This document shows positions 35,771 through 49,016 of a stretch of DNA of 64,000 nucleotides, piece by piece. Both the position numbers and the translations under genes were made by a program. The DNA is from Tetragonia tetragonoides (Eukaryota; Streptophyta; Magnoliopsida; Caryophyllales; Aizoaceae): positions 19,416,501 to 19,480,500 of the forward strand of contig CM076154.1 of the NCBI GenBank assembly GCA_038025085.1. The letters run 5' to 3'. Under the pieces are notes generated by a model, which saw only the letters and a program-made list of their open reading frames with translations, was not told the origin of the DNA and ran no database searches. Every line of letters starts with the position of its first letter. Positions within the stretch are counted from its first letter, which is position 1.

Positions 35771-37374
35771 TATATTCAATAATTGCACCTCCATTGTTTG
35801 ATTGGGTGTCTTACAATATATATATCTTGCAATTGATATTGATTCTTGCAATGCATTAATTAGCGAGAGGGTTAAATCAATTACATTTCAGAATAGTGAA
35901 GCTGATACATCTGTACTAAGCCCGGGTCTAATGATCCTTGTTATGATAACTTTGTGGCAATTAGTTGTTGTTCACAAAATTTGTGGCCACAACATTAGAT
36001 AATAACAGAGTGACCCAATAAAACTAAAACTTGACCATGATGAAAAACTACTCGAAAGTAGCACCTGTGGGACACTCAACATTACAAGTAACCCTATTAT
36101 ACAACAGAAGTGACCATTTAAACCTGCATTACAGATCTCTTAGCACAAAAGAAGTGACCCTTTTCTCAATTTTTTGTAGCCCGGAAGGCAGTGTAATAAT
36201 TCGATTGGTGAAATGATCCCTTTTCAATTGCCACACAGATAAAACAAGAGTTGATCCTGAAACAAACAGTTATAAAGTGACGCTGAAATCTCTAGAAGTC
36301 ACCTGATAATGACCGACCCAATGTTATAAACTTTACTATGACAATATGTTATAGTGACCCTAGATAATAATAAATGTACCTTCGATGAATAAAAAAGTGA
36401 CTCTAGAAAAATGAATACGTGACACTAGAAAATAATAAAATGAGATTAGATAATAATAAAGTGACCCAGAATGACTAAAACGTGACCCTAATTCATACTG
36501 AAGGAAAGTGTCCTGTGAACTCTCAACATTATAAGTGACCCTAAACTGCAGTAGAAGTGATCCTTTAAACCTACATTTCAGATCAAGGGGAGTGATCCAA
36601 CAACATTACAATTTGAAAATAGTTTATCACTTGAAAAGACCGCTACAGAGTATGAAATGTAATGAACTATAGAGAGTGACGCTTCACACGTGAGAAGTGA
36701 TCGGAATGACTCTTTTGTATCCCGGAAAGGAATGGGAGGGAATGTAGCTTAACACGATAGATGTAACCCCTTTGGTATGTGTGTATGTCCGTGCTTATTT
36801 GTACTGACGCTTAGCATGATACAAATTCCAACAGAGTTATACTATTATCACTTTTACAACTAAAGAAGTCACCGTATGATTTAATATATAACATGCTTCA
36901 GTGACCCTTAAAACAGCGCAGTGGAACCATGTGAAAGTGGGGTCACTTGCTGATGCCAGTACATACTTCAAGTAATGATCGATCGAGAATTTTCTTATTG
37001 TTAGTCTCCTGCAGTTTGTATTCAGCTTCCTTATGGCATAACATGCTTCAGTGACGCTTAACACAATAGAACTGACCCTTGAAACATACATTACATATCG
37101 AGGGAGTGTTACAGATCAAAAATCCCCAAAACGTTATAGATCTACTGAATTACATAAAGTTATCTCTCTCAACCTTCGAACTTAATTCAACATTGATTTA
37201 AAAAACAGTCTTCGAAGATTCTTGCAATGTCCCAAATGGGTCTCGAAGAAATAGACTTGTCCAACTGGTGGTGTATATTCAATAATTGCACCTCCATTCT
37301 TTGATTTGGTTTCTTGCAATTGATATTGACTCTTGCAATGCATTAATTAGAGATAAATATCTGTAAGAAGAATG

Positions 37375-38045
<671 letters not shown>

Positions 38046-38738
38046 AATCCCAGGTCTAAAGAGTCTTCTTATGATAACTTTGTGAGCCTTTCTTCCCATT
38101 ATGCTATTCACTCTCCCAAATTATAGTCCTCTGAATTTCAATAATTAATCTCAAATCTTTCCAGTAGCAACGAGTATCATTATATTTGTAGAAAATCGAT
38201 GATCAATGGTAACACCTCTGGGTTAAGGGCATTGCCAATATTGCCCAAGTTTAGGGATTCAAGACTTGATCAAAACATCCCCCTCGCCCCTCTGGCTTGC
38301 CGCCTGCCTCAGTGTGTGGGAACTATTGAGTCCTCTCGCGATTTACCTCTCATACTATGGCTTAGGGGTGGGTGCGGTATGGGCTGGTACGATAAAAAAT
38401 AGTGGCCATTAACATTGAACAAGAGTTGATGCTGCTGAAACATACAGTTATAAAGTGACGGTTATATCTGTAAAAGTCACGTCATAATAATAAAGGGACC
38501 ATGTTGTTAAGAACTTTACAATGACATTATGACCATGTTATGAACTTTACTATGACATTGTGGTTCAGCGACCCTAGATTACAATAAACATACATTAGAT
38601 AATAACACAGTGATCCAAAATAACTAGAACGTGACCCTGATGAAAAACTACTCGAAAGTAGTCACTAGTGGATCCTCAACATTACAACTAACCCTATTAT
38701 ACAGTAGAAGCGACCCTTTAACCTGCATTATGGATCTC

Positions 38739-38981
38739 TTTTTTTTTTGCTCGCTCGTTAAAAGAGGGTGGAAGTGAATGGCGTCCGAGATACCCTTTGC
38801 TACGTCATGTTCGGACTCTTGTGTTCAATAGCGAACTTATCAGTCTAGCTGAACAACCAGCGCAAGCACTGGCCCCGTCAACATAGCACCAAGAAGAGGC
38901 TAGTATAGTTCCTAGAAGCCAACAGACACAAGGCATTGGGGGGAATGGGGATTCGAACCCATGCTTGCCTTATACCTTCGA
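38739..38981 (-). repeat. SINE-like unit 1 (B box, poly-A on minus strand)
   Basis: On the minus strand a pol III B-box-like GGGTTCGAATCCCC (38960-38947) is followed by a conserved 200-bp body and ends in A10 (38748-38739). Two more copies follow at 39441 and 39781. A clear A box is not visible, so the 5' end may be missing. Confidence 0.45.
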
Positions 38982-39440
38982 TGAAAACTACAAGTGACTC
39001 TAACTAATTAAAATGTGACAATAAAGTGACCCTGGATAAGTAAAACGTGACACTGATTCATACTGGAAGAAAGTGGCCTGTGAACCCTCAACATTATAAG
39101 TGACCCTATACTGCAGTAAAAGTGACCCTTTACACCTACATTAGAGATCGAGGGGAGTGACCCTCAAACATTTGAAAGTAGTTTTATCACTTCAAAAGAC
39201 CGCTAGAGAGCATGAAATGTAATCAATTATAGAAAGTATCGGAATGACTCTTTTGTACCCCGAAAGGGAATGTAATGCGTATAATCGCTTAAAGGCTCAC
39301 TTTTTGATCGCTCTGCCATGTTTCGCCCAGTTTTCCCAAGCTTGGACGATGCAGACCGTGCTTGTTATTTCATCTCAGAAATCTATGTCATTAACCCAAT
39401 GTAATGGTCGATCCGAAGTTTATTAGGGACCAAGAGTTTT

Positions 39441-39637
39441 GTGAGGCACCCCCTGCTACGTCATGTTCGCACTCTCGTGTTCAATAGCGAACTTATCAGT
39501 CTAGCTGAACAACCAGCGCAACCACTGGCTCCGTCAATGTAGCACCAACAAGAGGCTAGTATAGTTCCTAGAAGCCAGCAGACACAAGGCATTGAGGGGA
39601 ATGGGGATTCGAACCCATGGCCTTGCCTTATACCTTC
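39441..39637 (-). repeat. SINE-like unit 2
   Basis: Same body as unit 1, with the B-box-like motif at 39616-39603 (minus). It lacks the 3' A-rich end of unit 1. Confidence 0.4.
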
Positions 39638-39780
39638 GATGAAAACTACAAGTGAATCTAAAAAATAAAAATATGAAACTAGATAATAACAAAATGACGT
39701 TCGATAACAATAAAGTGACCAAGAGACTTGTATTATTCTGGTAATCTACTGAAGTAGACGAAAATATATGTAAGCAGAAT

Positions 39781-39986
39781 GCGAATGGCGACCGAGGCAC
39801 CCCCTGCTACGTCATGTCGGACTCTAGTGTTCAATAGCGAACTTATTTAACTAGCTGAACAACCATCGCAAGCACTGGTTTCGTCAACGTAGCACCAACA
39901 AGAGGCTAGTATGGTTACTAGAATCTTGCAGACACAAGACATGAGGGGAATGCGGATTCAAACCCATGACTTTGCCTTATACCTTC
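39781..39986 (-). repeat. SINE-like unit 3
   Basis: Same body, more diverged. The B-box-like motif at 39965-39952 is changed to GGGTTTGAATCCGC. All three units end at 'tataccttcg', a sequence also present without the unit near 36370-36385, which gives an apparent empty site. Confidence 0.4.
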
Positions 39987-40039
39987 GATGAAAAAAAAGT
40001 TGACTCTAAATAATTAAATTGTGACGCTAGATAAGGGAA

Positions 40040-40602
40040 ATATCTTCAAACCATATAAAAATAAGGGAATTTATAGATTTTAAATAGTTGAGTTTATCGA
40101 CGCTTATGCAAGAACTAATACGCATTAAGAATATGTATAGTTGAATTTGATTTAAATTATGTATTTATTTAGGTATTAAGAAGGAAAAGTTGAAAAATAG
40201 GAATGCTAGCAGATAAAACTGATTTGTTGGCCATTTAATATGTTTGTGTCGTAAGATATGTTTGTGAAATGGTGCAGAGTTCTCGACGGCTAAAATATGA
40301 CAGGGAATCACAAAGGTATAAGTACAGATAATACAACTCTATGTGGAGTCAATACATTACGCTGGCAAAATATGCTCGGGCAGTGTGCTACACATACGGG
40401 TAATACGACTCTGTGTAAACGGTAATAAGTTCGAATGTCGCCGGTAGTGGGCCCACCCTCCAACCGATTACAACATTCAATTACCTGTCAAAAAGTGCCC
40501 CGAAAAACTCGCGCACTCCATCGTTTATAGTGCGACGCTCGTAGTTTTTGTCACTCGCTCTCTCACGCTCTCGGTATTTTAACACCTGGTAGAAAAAGCG
40601 TC
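40040..40602. other. Right end of the 8.6-kb insertion, no gene seen
   Basis: AT-rich, becoming GC-richer after 40410, with short repeats ('gataatacaactctatgtgga' and 'ggtaatacgactctgtgtaaa') and a TCGCTC/CTCTC-rich end. It carries the right terminal motifs described for the candidate transposon. Confidence 0.4.
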
Positions 40603-40951
40603 CGTAGATAGATATCCAGTTTTGGGTAACTTCATCCCTATTTCTAGAATGATTTTGAGTCTGATCATCATAATGAGAAGCTAAAAAATCAGAAAATGTT
40701 CACCCAACTCGCTATGTTGCAAAATTCAAAATCAATCAGTCGTGCTCATTTCTAGCTTTGGATTTGATTGTTTGTTGCTAAGTTTTGCCAACAAATCTAA
40801 AGCAGGGAAAATGAGGTCAAAGCAATATAACCTGTTACGCAACCCGGAATCATACAGGTATACCAATCTTCTTCCTTTTCTTTTTTTTTTATACAAGGAC
40901 GCATGCAATAGCCCACAAATCATATGCGGGCAAACTAATTCATCTTTGATG

Positions 40952-41113
40952 GGCTGACAGGCTCAAGCAGAGAAGGTTAGCTCACTGCAAAGACAGAAAG
41001 AAGAGTTTTTATTCTCCTTATATGGACGAGGACTTGAACCTCTAACCATTGGATTGTGAACGTGGACACTTACCAATTATGCTCCCACTTCATCCTTAAA
41101 TACACCACATTGC
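40952..41113 (-). repeat. tRNA-derived SINE-like insertion
   Basis: About 160 bp present here and absent from copy B at about 52995. On the minus strand 41086-41024 reads like a tRNA head: an A-box-like AGCATAATTGGTAAGTG near 41083, then a perfect B box GGTTCAAGTCC (41040-41030) whose arm can pair GAGG/CCTC. The body continues left. No anticodon arm or acceptor stem of a working tRNA is formed. Confidence 0.5.
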
Positions 41114-41130
41114 TGGAAACTGTCATTAAC

Positions 41131-41510
<380 letters not shown>

Positions 41511-41594
<84 letters not shown>

Positions 41595-41830
41595 GATTAA
41601 CGCTAATTAAACTAAATCCTCATTTATTTCATTAATTCTCTTTCTCTCCTCCATCCAACCCATCTCTTCATTCTATTGGGTTGTGAAATTAGGACATTTA
41701 CCTATTATGCTCCCACCTCATCCTTAGATGCACCACATTGCAGGAAAATGACATTAACATAAAAAAAATAAAAGGTAAAAAAAATCACAGAATCTATAGA
41801 TAAAACTGTTGAAATTTCCTAAAACTTCTT

Positions 41831-41873
<43 letters not shown>

Positions 41874-41910
41874 GATTAACGCTAATTAAACTAAATCCTC
41901 ATTAATTTCA
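41511..41910. repeat. (AT)n runs and local tandem duplication
   Basis: (AT)n at 41511-41590 and 41834-41870 are each followed by the same 'aattgattaacgctaattaa' segment (41591 and 41871). 41685-41765 repeats 41055-41135 (ttatgctccca, then catccttar). The stretch therefore grew by duplication of a unit ending in AT dinucleotides. Confidence 0.75.
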
Positions 41911-41939
41911 TTAATTTTCTTTACATTTTCTTTCTAATT

Positions 41940-42420
41940 TAACCCTCCATGGCTTTATCTCTCTCCTCCATCCAACCCACCTCTTCCACCAACCACCACC
42001 ACCATCCTCCCTCTCTTCAGCCAGGACCACCACTACCACCACCCTAACACCTCCGAGCTTCTCTCTCCCCTCGACACAACCACCATGCCATCAACCCATC
42101 TCTCTCCTTATCCCATCCCTTCTTTAGCCACCACCAACCGGCAATCCCATCCGCCTCACCCCATCCCCCTCACCCCATTTCTCTCCTCCTCCCTTCCAAC
42201 ACAACAACTAGCGCCTCACGCTACCCAATTTCTCTCTCCATCAAAGCCTCCACCAGCACAACAACCAACTTCACCCCTTCGTTTCAAGTCGCCGAAAAAG
42301 GCGCCTTGCAGGCTGCCAAGAATATCAATGAGGCCTTGGGACCTCAACTCGTTGATGTCGATGTTAGCTCAGCCCCATAACCACGACTGACGACCTTCAC
42401 GCCACCGCCACCACTACCCC
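41940..42420 (+). other. Pyrimidine-rich DNA with possible captured gene fragment
   Basis: Mostly C/T/A-rich low complexity (ccacc, ctctcc). One short frame ending at the stop near 42380 reads ISLSIKASTSTTTNFTPSF, then VAEKGALQAAKNINEALGP. It looks like the end of a plastid transit peptide followed by the start of a folded protein. There is no continuation downstream and no start that I can defend. The source gene is not recognised; it may be chance. Confidence 0.25.
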
Positions 42421-43283
42421 CATCCCCGCTCAGATCTGAACTGCCTGCACTCTACTCATTTTTTGGGAACTCTTTCTCCAAAGCTCGATCAAACATATTG
42501 GCGAAACTTCCACTTGCGAGTTTACAGCACCACCACCACCATTGATGTTGCTCGATTATTTAGCGGCAAGGAGAGAGATTGAGAATGACGAATTTGGTGG
42601 TGGTGGGCTAGTGATGGTGTTCTTGCATGATGGTCGGAATTTGGTGGCAGTGGACTAGTGGCTGAGATGGTGAGGAGGGTGGTGGGCGGTGGCTAACATG
42701 GGGAGGAGGAGAGAGAAAATTCAGATGGGGGGAGCGAGAGATTTTTATCTTAAAAAGATGGTAAATTAATATATAATATTTTTTTTGGTGCATGAATTAA
42801 TATTTTATTAATAATATAATAACTAACAATAAGTAGGTCTAATTAGCGCTAATACTAACGAATTAAGATGACATTAGTATCGGGTCTAGTTTTGTGATAA
42901 AAATGACAACCAATGACAGATGTACATTCATGTGAGAGTGTTCCATCGACTCTACTTGGAGAAAGAAAAAATAAATTGAACTACCTATTAAAATATATAC
43001 GAACTGATTTTACCCATTAATGTGCCCACTTGATTTCGGAGAGTGACATTTCGGAGAGTGACTCCACTTGTTTGATTCTTGACCCAAGAGAGAGAAAGTT
43101 ATGAGAATAAAATTGGTAGAAATTGACACAAAAATCCATGTGTACAAGTGGAAGTACTTATCTAATTATGCAACGAGGTGTAAAACATAAATTGTATATA
43201 TACTTTCATGGGAATGAACATTGTAGAAAGATACTCCATCAAAGAGAGATAGTCAGGAGAATGTTTAAAGAAGCTAAATTTGA
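42421..43283. other. Intergenic DNA, nothing recognised
   Basis: Mirror of the previous stretch in composition (GGTGG-rich at 42590-42720), then AT-rich. No gene, RNA or repeat boundary seen. Confidence 0.4.
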
Positions 43284-44236
43284 GGAAGTTAGTGGAGATG
43301 GAGAGAGAGAAAGGAGGTAGATACTAGTTAATGGCTAGCAAACGTGAGCTTTTTTTTCGGACTATTGATTTCTTTTACAATTTTCTTTATTAAGTTAACT
43401 GCATATGTTGGTAAACTAATGAGAGTATAAATGGAGCTTCCAAAAATGGACACTAAAATTTCAGAGCTCCCAGGGTTTATTAATTACAATAATTAGTATT
43501 AAAAATATTCCAATACTGTCAAGGCCTGTATTTTCAAATGTAACCCAACTGATGGCTCTCGATAATCACTTTGAATTGATGTCAGGCTGCAATTGATTTC
43601 AAATAATCAAGATCATATGTAAAAGTATGAAACTCTGTTACGTTAGAAACTCGGAATCCAAGGTGCTAATGTTTACGGAAGAAGCAACATCAAGAATGTC
43701 TCGTGCATTATCTCTAACATATCCTCTACACTCATCATCTCCCATGGTTTATCATTCAGGACCCCCACAATACTAAGTTTCACTCATCAATAGGAAGACC
43801 ATTTCAAATTGATTGAGAAGCTTGCAATACTCCATTATTCGCATTTTTCTTAGTGATTGGATCTATTGATTCAATCAAATCCAATGTGTTATAGACTTAT
43901 AGTCCTTAAGAAATTTTAATAGTTTCTTCCTTTTTTTTCCTAATTGGCACCCCTGATACTCTTTCAAAATATACAAATACATTTTGAATGAATTAAAATA
44001 ATAGAAAACAAAATTCATACGTTTGATTACTTCTTTTTTTTTTTTTTAAAAACGTCACGTGATCTATTACCAACTTGTGGAAATAATGCAAATACATACA
44101 AAGGGAGGGAATAGGAAAAACAATAGGCCACCTTCTAGGAAGGGTGCCAACTCCTAAGATTCTCAAACCTCAACATTGCAAACTACAAACTGAGATAACA
44201 TTTTTTTAAGACAACAGGATGCATAGACAACTTCCC

Positions 44237-47200
44237 TCACAAAATACTATCAATGTATTGTTTCTCTCCTCTAGATAGCTTCCCAAACACTGGGTACCTC
44301 CATCTAATTTTCAGCTCTTTTCGGATTTGCTGGCTAACCTCCTCTGGTGACCTCTGTCTCATTTGAAAGACTCTTAGGTTTCTCTCGATCCATATGTGAT
44401 ATGTGATTGCAGCCATGCTTGCTGCCATAATCCTCTTCTGTGCTCTGCTTGTCTTTTTCCTGTTTCTAATCCAATTAAGAGCCCTTCTTCCATTATTTGG
44501 TATGTTCTGACATTGAATCTAGTTGCTTATCCTCCCTTTTAATTCAGATGCCCAGGGACATTCAAAAAAAAGATGCTCATGCTTTTCCTCATCTCCCCTA
44601 CAGAGGATACATTGCTTATCAACTGAAATCTTGTATATATTGTTCATTCTATCCTTGGTAAGGAGCATGTGCTGTGTAGCCAGCCACAAGATGAAGCAGT
44701 GCTTTGGTATAGAACTCCTACACCACACAAAGCTAGATTATGTGAACCTTGTTTGCTGTCCTTTCAAAAACTTGTATCCATCAGCCACTCTGTATTGTTT
44801 TACAGATGATCTCCATTCACAGTTTACAGGGAATAACTCTCTCAATTTTAACAGTCTCTTCATATACCAACTACAGTCCCCTGGTATATTGATCTGCCAA
44901 AAGTTCTGGCCTTTCATGTAAACCCCATCAATCCACTTCACCCATAGATGATCTTGCTTGTATGCTAAAGCCCAAAGTAGCTTAGATACAACAGCAGTAT
45001 TCCATATTTAGCAGTTTTTAAAATTAAGACCACCAAATTTTTTCTCACTGCACACATAATGCCAGCCTATTAGAGGGATCTTTTTGTTTAGGACATTCAC
45101 ACCCCATAAGAAGTTCTTGCATACTCTCTCAATACATTTAATTATGCTTTGTGGTAGAAGAAAGAAAGAAGACCAATATACATGGACAGATAGCAACATT
45201 GAGTTGGTCAGTTGGCATTTGCCCATATAAGAAAGATGTCTAGTACTCCAGCACTTTACCCTTGTTGTGATCTTGTCCACTAAGAATTGACATTCCACTT
45301 TTGTCCATTTTGTGGGAGCCATAGGCATGCCAAGATATCTCATGGAAAACTCCCCATCTTGGAACCCTGTTAGTTCCTTGATTTTCCTCTTCATATCAGC
45401 ATTCACCCCATTCATATAAAACTGTGACTTTATCTCATTTTCCTTGAGTCCTGAAGTTCTTGAAAACATGTCAAAACCTTCCATAATTCTCTGAACAGGT
45501 TGAGTATGACCCTTACCGAAGATCATGAGATCATCTGCAAAGCATAGGCTAACAAGCTTCATCCCCTTGCAGAGAGGGTGAAATCTGAAGTCAGGTAAGT
45601 CACCTGTCAGTCTCAATGCTCTAGTAAGATATTCCATAACAATCACAAAAATAAGAGGTGACATAGGATCCCCCTGTTTGAGCCCTCTCCCTCCGCTAAA
45701 GTATCCATACACTTCTCCATTCAAAGCAATAGAGAAGCTAGTTGAAGTCACACATTGCATCACCCAATTACTAAAAATTGCGGGAAAGCCCAACCCCTTC
45801 AGAAGTTCTTCCACAAACTGCCAGTACACTGTGTCATAAGCTTTTCTCAAGTCTATTTTGAATAGACATCTGGGAGACACATAGACTTTCCTGCTGTATA
45901 ACCTTATTAAATCTTGGCTTATCAGAATATTGTGTATTATGGATCTACCCTTCACAAAAGCTCCTTGGTTCCCATCAATTATATCAGGCAAAACAAGTGC
46001 TAGCCTATTACAGATCATCTTAGAAATACATTTATAAATGGTATTACAACATGCAATAGGTCTGAAATCACTTGGCTTAGCAGGGTTATCAAGCTTAGGG
46101 ATCAAAGTTAAAACAGTAGAGTTAAGTTGAGATAGAAGTTTACCTGACTTAAAAAAATCAAGTATAGCATTACAGATCTCCTCTCCAATAGTCCCCCAGG
46201 CTGCTTGGAAGAAGCCACTACCATACCCATCTGGACCTGGGCTCTTAGTAGTAGGTATTGAAAACATGGCCTTCTTCACCTCTTCACAGGTAAAAGGTTT
46301 GCATAGCCTTAACTTGTGCTCAAGGTTCCATTTTGGGCCTACATTTATGATGATAGAACTGGCTTCACACCTATCATTCTCAGTACCCCCTAGCATCTGT
46401 TTATATAACATCACAAGCTGCTCCTTAATTTCCTCTGTGTTATGCAGCCAAACCCCATTAACATCCTGAATTGTAGACACTCTATTGTGAACTCTTCTAG
46501 CTTTCAAAGCTGAATGGAAATACCTGGTATTTTGATCACCCAGCCCAATCCAAGTAGCCTTACTTTTCTGTCTCAGGAAGGATTCTACTGCCAAGGACAA
46601 ACTAGTGAACTTCCCAACTGCTTCTCTTTCATTCTTTTGTTTTTCAGGGTTTTGCAAGTCTTTTTGCAATTCTTCTTGAGCTTGAAACATTTTAACCCTA
46701 GCTGCATGCTCTTGTTCTTCTATGTTATGATACTTCCTCTTATTTAGCTGTTTCAGTGGTTGCTTCAGAGCTTTAAGTTTTTGCACAACACCATACATCT
46801 TGCTGACAGGTATCTTCCTTTGCCACACACTCTTCACAATAGGGATAAACTCTTCATCTGTCGCCCACATATCAAAGTACTTAAATTGTGATCCACCCCT
46901 CTTTACAGTGTCCTGAGCACAAAACAACAAGGCAGGGCTATGGTCTGAAAATCCTGCTTGAAGGAAACAAACCTCATTGTTACTAATCATGTCAGGCCAG
47001 TCTTCATTCCATAATACCCTGTCAAGATTTGAGAATACCCTTGTATCATTCTCCTGTTTATTGGTCCATGTATATCTACACCCCTTCCATGCCATATCAA
47101 TCAAATGACAATCTACCACACACTCTGCAAAATCTCTAAAATCTGCCATTGTTACTCTATCCCCTCCCAGTCTATCATCAAAGTTAAGAAGACTTTTGAA

Positions 47201-47634
47201 ATCCCCCATGAGGGTCGAAAGCTCCCTATTTTGTATATAAATCTGCTTAATGTCATGCCATAACACCCTTATTTCACTCTCACTATTAAAACCATAAATG
47301 AAAGAGATAGCAAATTTTTTATATGTGCTGAGATTTTCCACCTGACGATGCACTATCTGTGCACTACTAAACAGTATTGTTACCTGGAACCATTCAGGTC
47401 TTCAGCAAACCCAAATCCTCCCTCTCAGGTTATCATTGATATTCATGTAATTTCCCCAACCAGGGCACACACAGTGACCTGACACTTATTTATATTTTTG
47501 CTTCTGATCTCTGTCTCAAGTAACCCACAGAGACCTATCTTCTGCTGCCAAAGGAAGGTTTTCACCTCCCTTTGTTTATTGGGGGCATTTAGCCCCCTCA
47601 CATTCCAGGCTACAATGTTATCCATGTCCCCCAT
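44237..47634 (-). pseudogene. LINE ORF2: endonuclease, reverse transcriptase, zinc finger
   Basis: ATG at 47634 starts MGDMDNIVAWNVRGLNAPNK, the apurinic-type endonuclease N-terminus. A frame change near 47465 and a TGA at 47402-47404 interrupt it, then a 780-codon frame (47353-45008) carries the rest of the endonuclease (LDRVLWNEDW, AGFSDHSPALLF) and the reverse transcriptase. All core blocks are intact: KSPGPDGYGSGFF, LIPKLDNPAKPSDFRPI, KIDLRKAYDTVYW, LKQGDPMSPLIF and the catalytic SLCFADDLMIFG. Stops at 45008, about 44735 and about 44518 separate the C-terminal zinc finger (CILCRGDEEKHEHLFFEC). It is the best-preserved LINE here but still not open. Confidence 0.92.
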
Positions 47635-47733
47635 GGGAGCCAAAAGTGAAATCTTGTGCTTCTGGACAGTCTCTCTCTACACCCATTTCCTCTCCTTGGA
47701 GAACATCAAAGACATTCTGAACTGGCACCTCTG

Positions 47734-49016
47734 TTATTTTCTCTCTTTCATTGTGTTGAGTACTTTTGTGCTTGTCAGATCAATTGGTTGCCACACTTCC
47801 CTGCTAGCCTGCTTCTGTTTTTCTGCATCTTGTGTCTGTTTTCCTGTGTCAACAGGAGGCACAGGTATTTCCTCTGCAGGGATATCCTTACTGCTTGCCT
47901 CAACTTGGATGTCTCCTGCTTGTTTCTTGCTTTTTTCTTTGGCATTTTTCTTTCTACATTCTTCCTCATTATGGCCAAAGCCATAACAAAAGGAACATTT
48001 GATTGGCTTCCATTCAAAAGTCATTGTTTGTTGAACCAAATCCCCAATTCATCCTCAAACCACACAAATTCAGGGAGCTCCTCTCCAATGTCCACATCTA
48101 TTAGAACTCTAGCATAATTCAGCCTAGTTCTGTTTGTTGTAGCCTTATCAGTCATTATAGGCTGCCCTACCAAGCTAGCTATCTTGCTCAAGGAGTCTTG
48201 AGACCAATATATCACATCAAGTTTATTTAGTTGAACTCATATAGCTACTACTTAACATCAATTTGCATGTGTCCATTTTCTGTCCATGGTTTCACTATAA
48301 AGGGCTTACTATCAAAATGATTAAAACCCATTTTAAGCACAGCATCCCTCCCCAGCAATGATTCAAATCGAACAATAAACTTGTCATTATACAGTCGAAT
48401 AATCTTATCAATTCCATGTTTCCCCTAGATTCTATTTATGTATCCTTCCATGACAGCAGTAGGTGGATTTGCACCCAAGACAAAACAAATTACGGCATTT
48501 TCCCAATATGTGATCTCAGATTTAATATCTTCATGCTCAATTTTGCAAACAAAAACCCCCTCCTTCTTTTTAGGTTTTACATAGGTCAATCTACCACCCG
48601 CATTATCAAGTTTAGCTATATCAAAATCCTTCCATAGCTCATTACTAGTAGATGGGATTTTACCTGATTTCACAGTAGACGCCACTGACGCCATCGATTG
48701 CAAATCTGATTCATATTCCACTTCCTCAGCCCAAGACTTTTTCGATACTGAGTTGGAGTGAAGCATATTGAGCCACTGTTGCAATTTCTCCTTAGCTAGC
48801 TCTTTGTTACCGTGTGGTTTATTGACCTCCAATTTCAACACTTCGGTCACAACTTTCGTAGTACTTTCCTCTAATTCACGCTCCATTGTTGATGCTTCAA
48901 GCTCTGAGTCCAAATTCCTGACCACCCTATTAATCACCCCCTCTTTCAAGTTCCCCGACGTTCTCGATGCCGGAGTCCCCGATTGTTTTTTGTCCTTTTT
49001 TGGAGGTCTCCCTCAT
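47734..49016 (-). pseudogene. LINE ORF1 (RNA-binding, zinc knuckle), broken
   Basis: A plausible ATG is at 49016. The frame shifts by about 48950 into a Glu-rich segment (48949-48425), shifts again near 48230, and shows a DUF4283-like piece (LPEFVWFEDELG at about 48050). The C-terminal CCHC knuckle CSFCYGFGHNEEEC (about 47980) is typical of plant L1 ORF1 proteins, which bind the element RNA. Confidence 0.75.

Noticed and set aside
38947..38960. tRNA gene suggested by GGTTCGAATCCCC on the minus strand
   Set aside because: No acceptor, D-arm or anticodon arm can be formed; repeated three times in a SINE-like body.
41024..41086. Functional tRNA gene
   Set aside because: A and B boxes are visible but the acceptor stem does not pair and no anticodon arm is formed; better read as a SINE head.
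42085..42390. Pro/Ser-rich 101-codon frame
   Set aside because: Low-complexity C-rich DNA; the more protein-like reading is in another frame and is listed only as a weak possibility.
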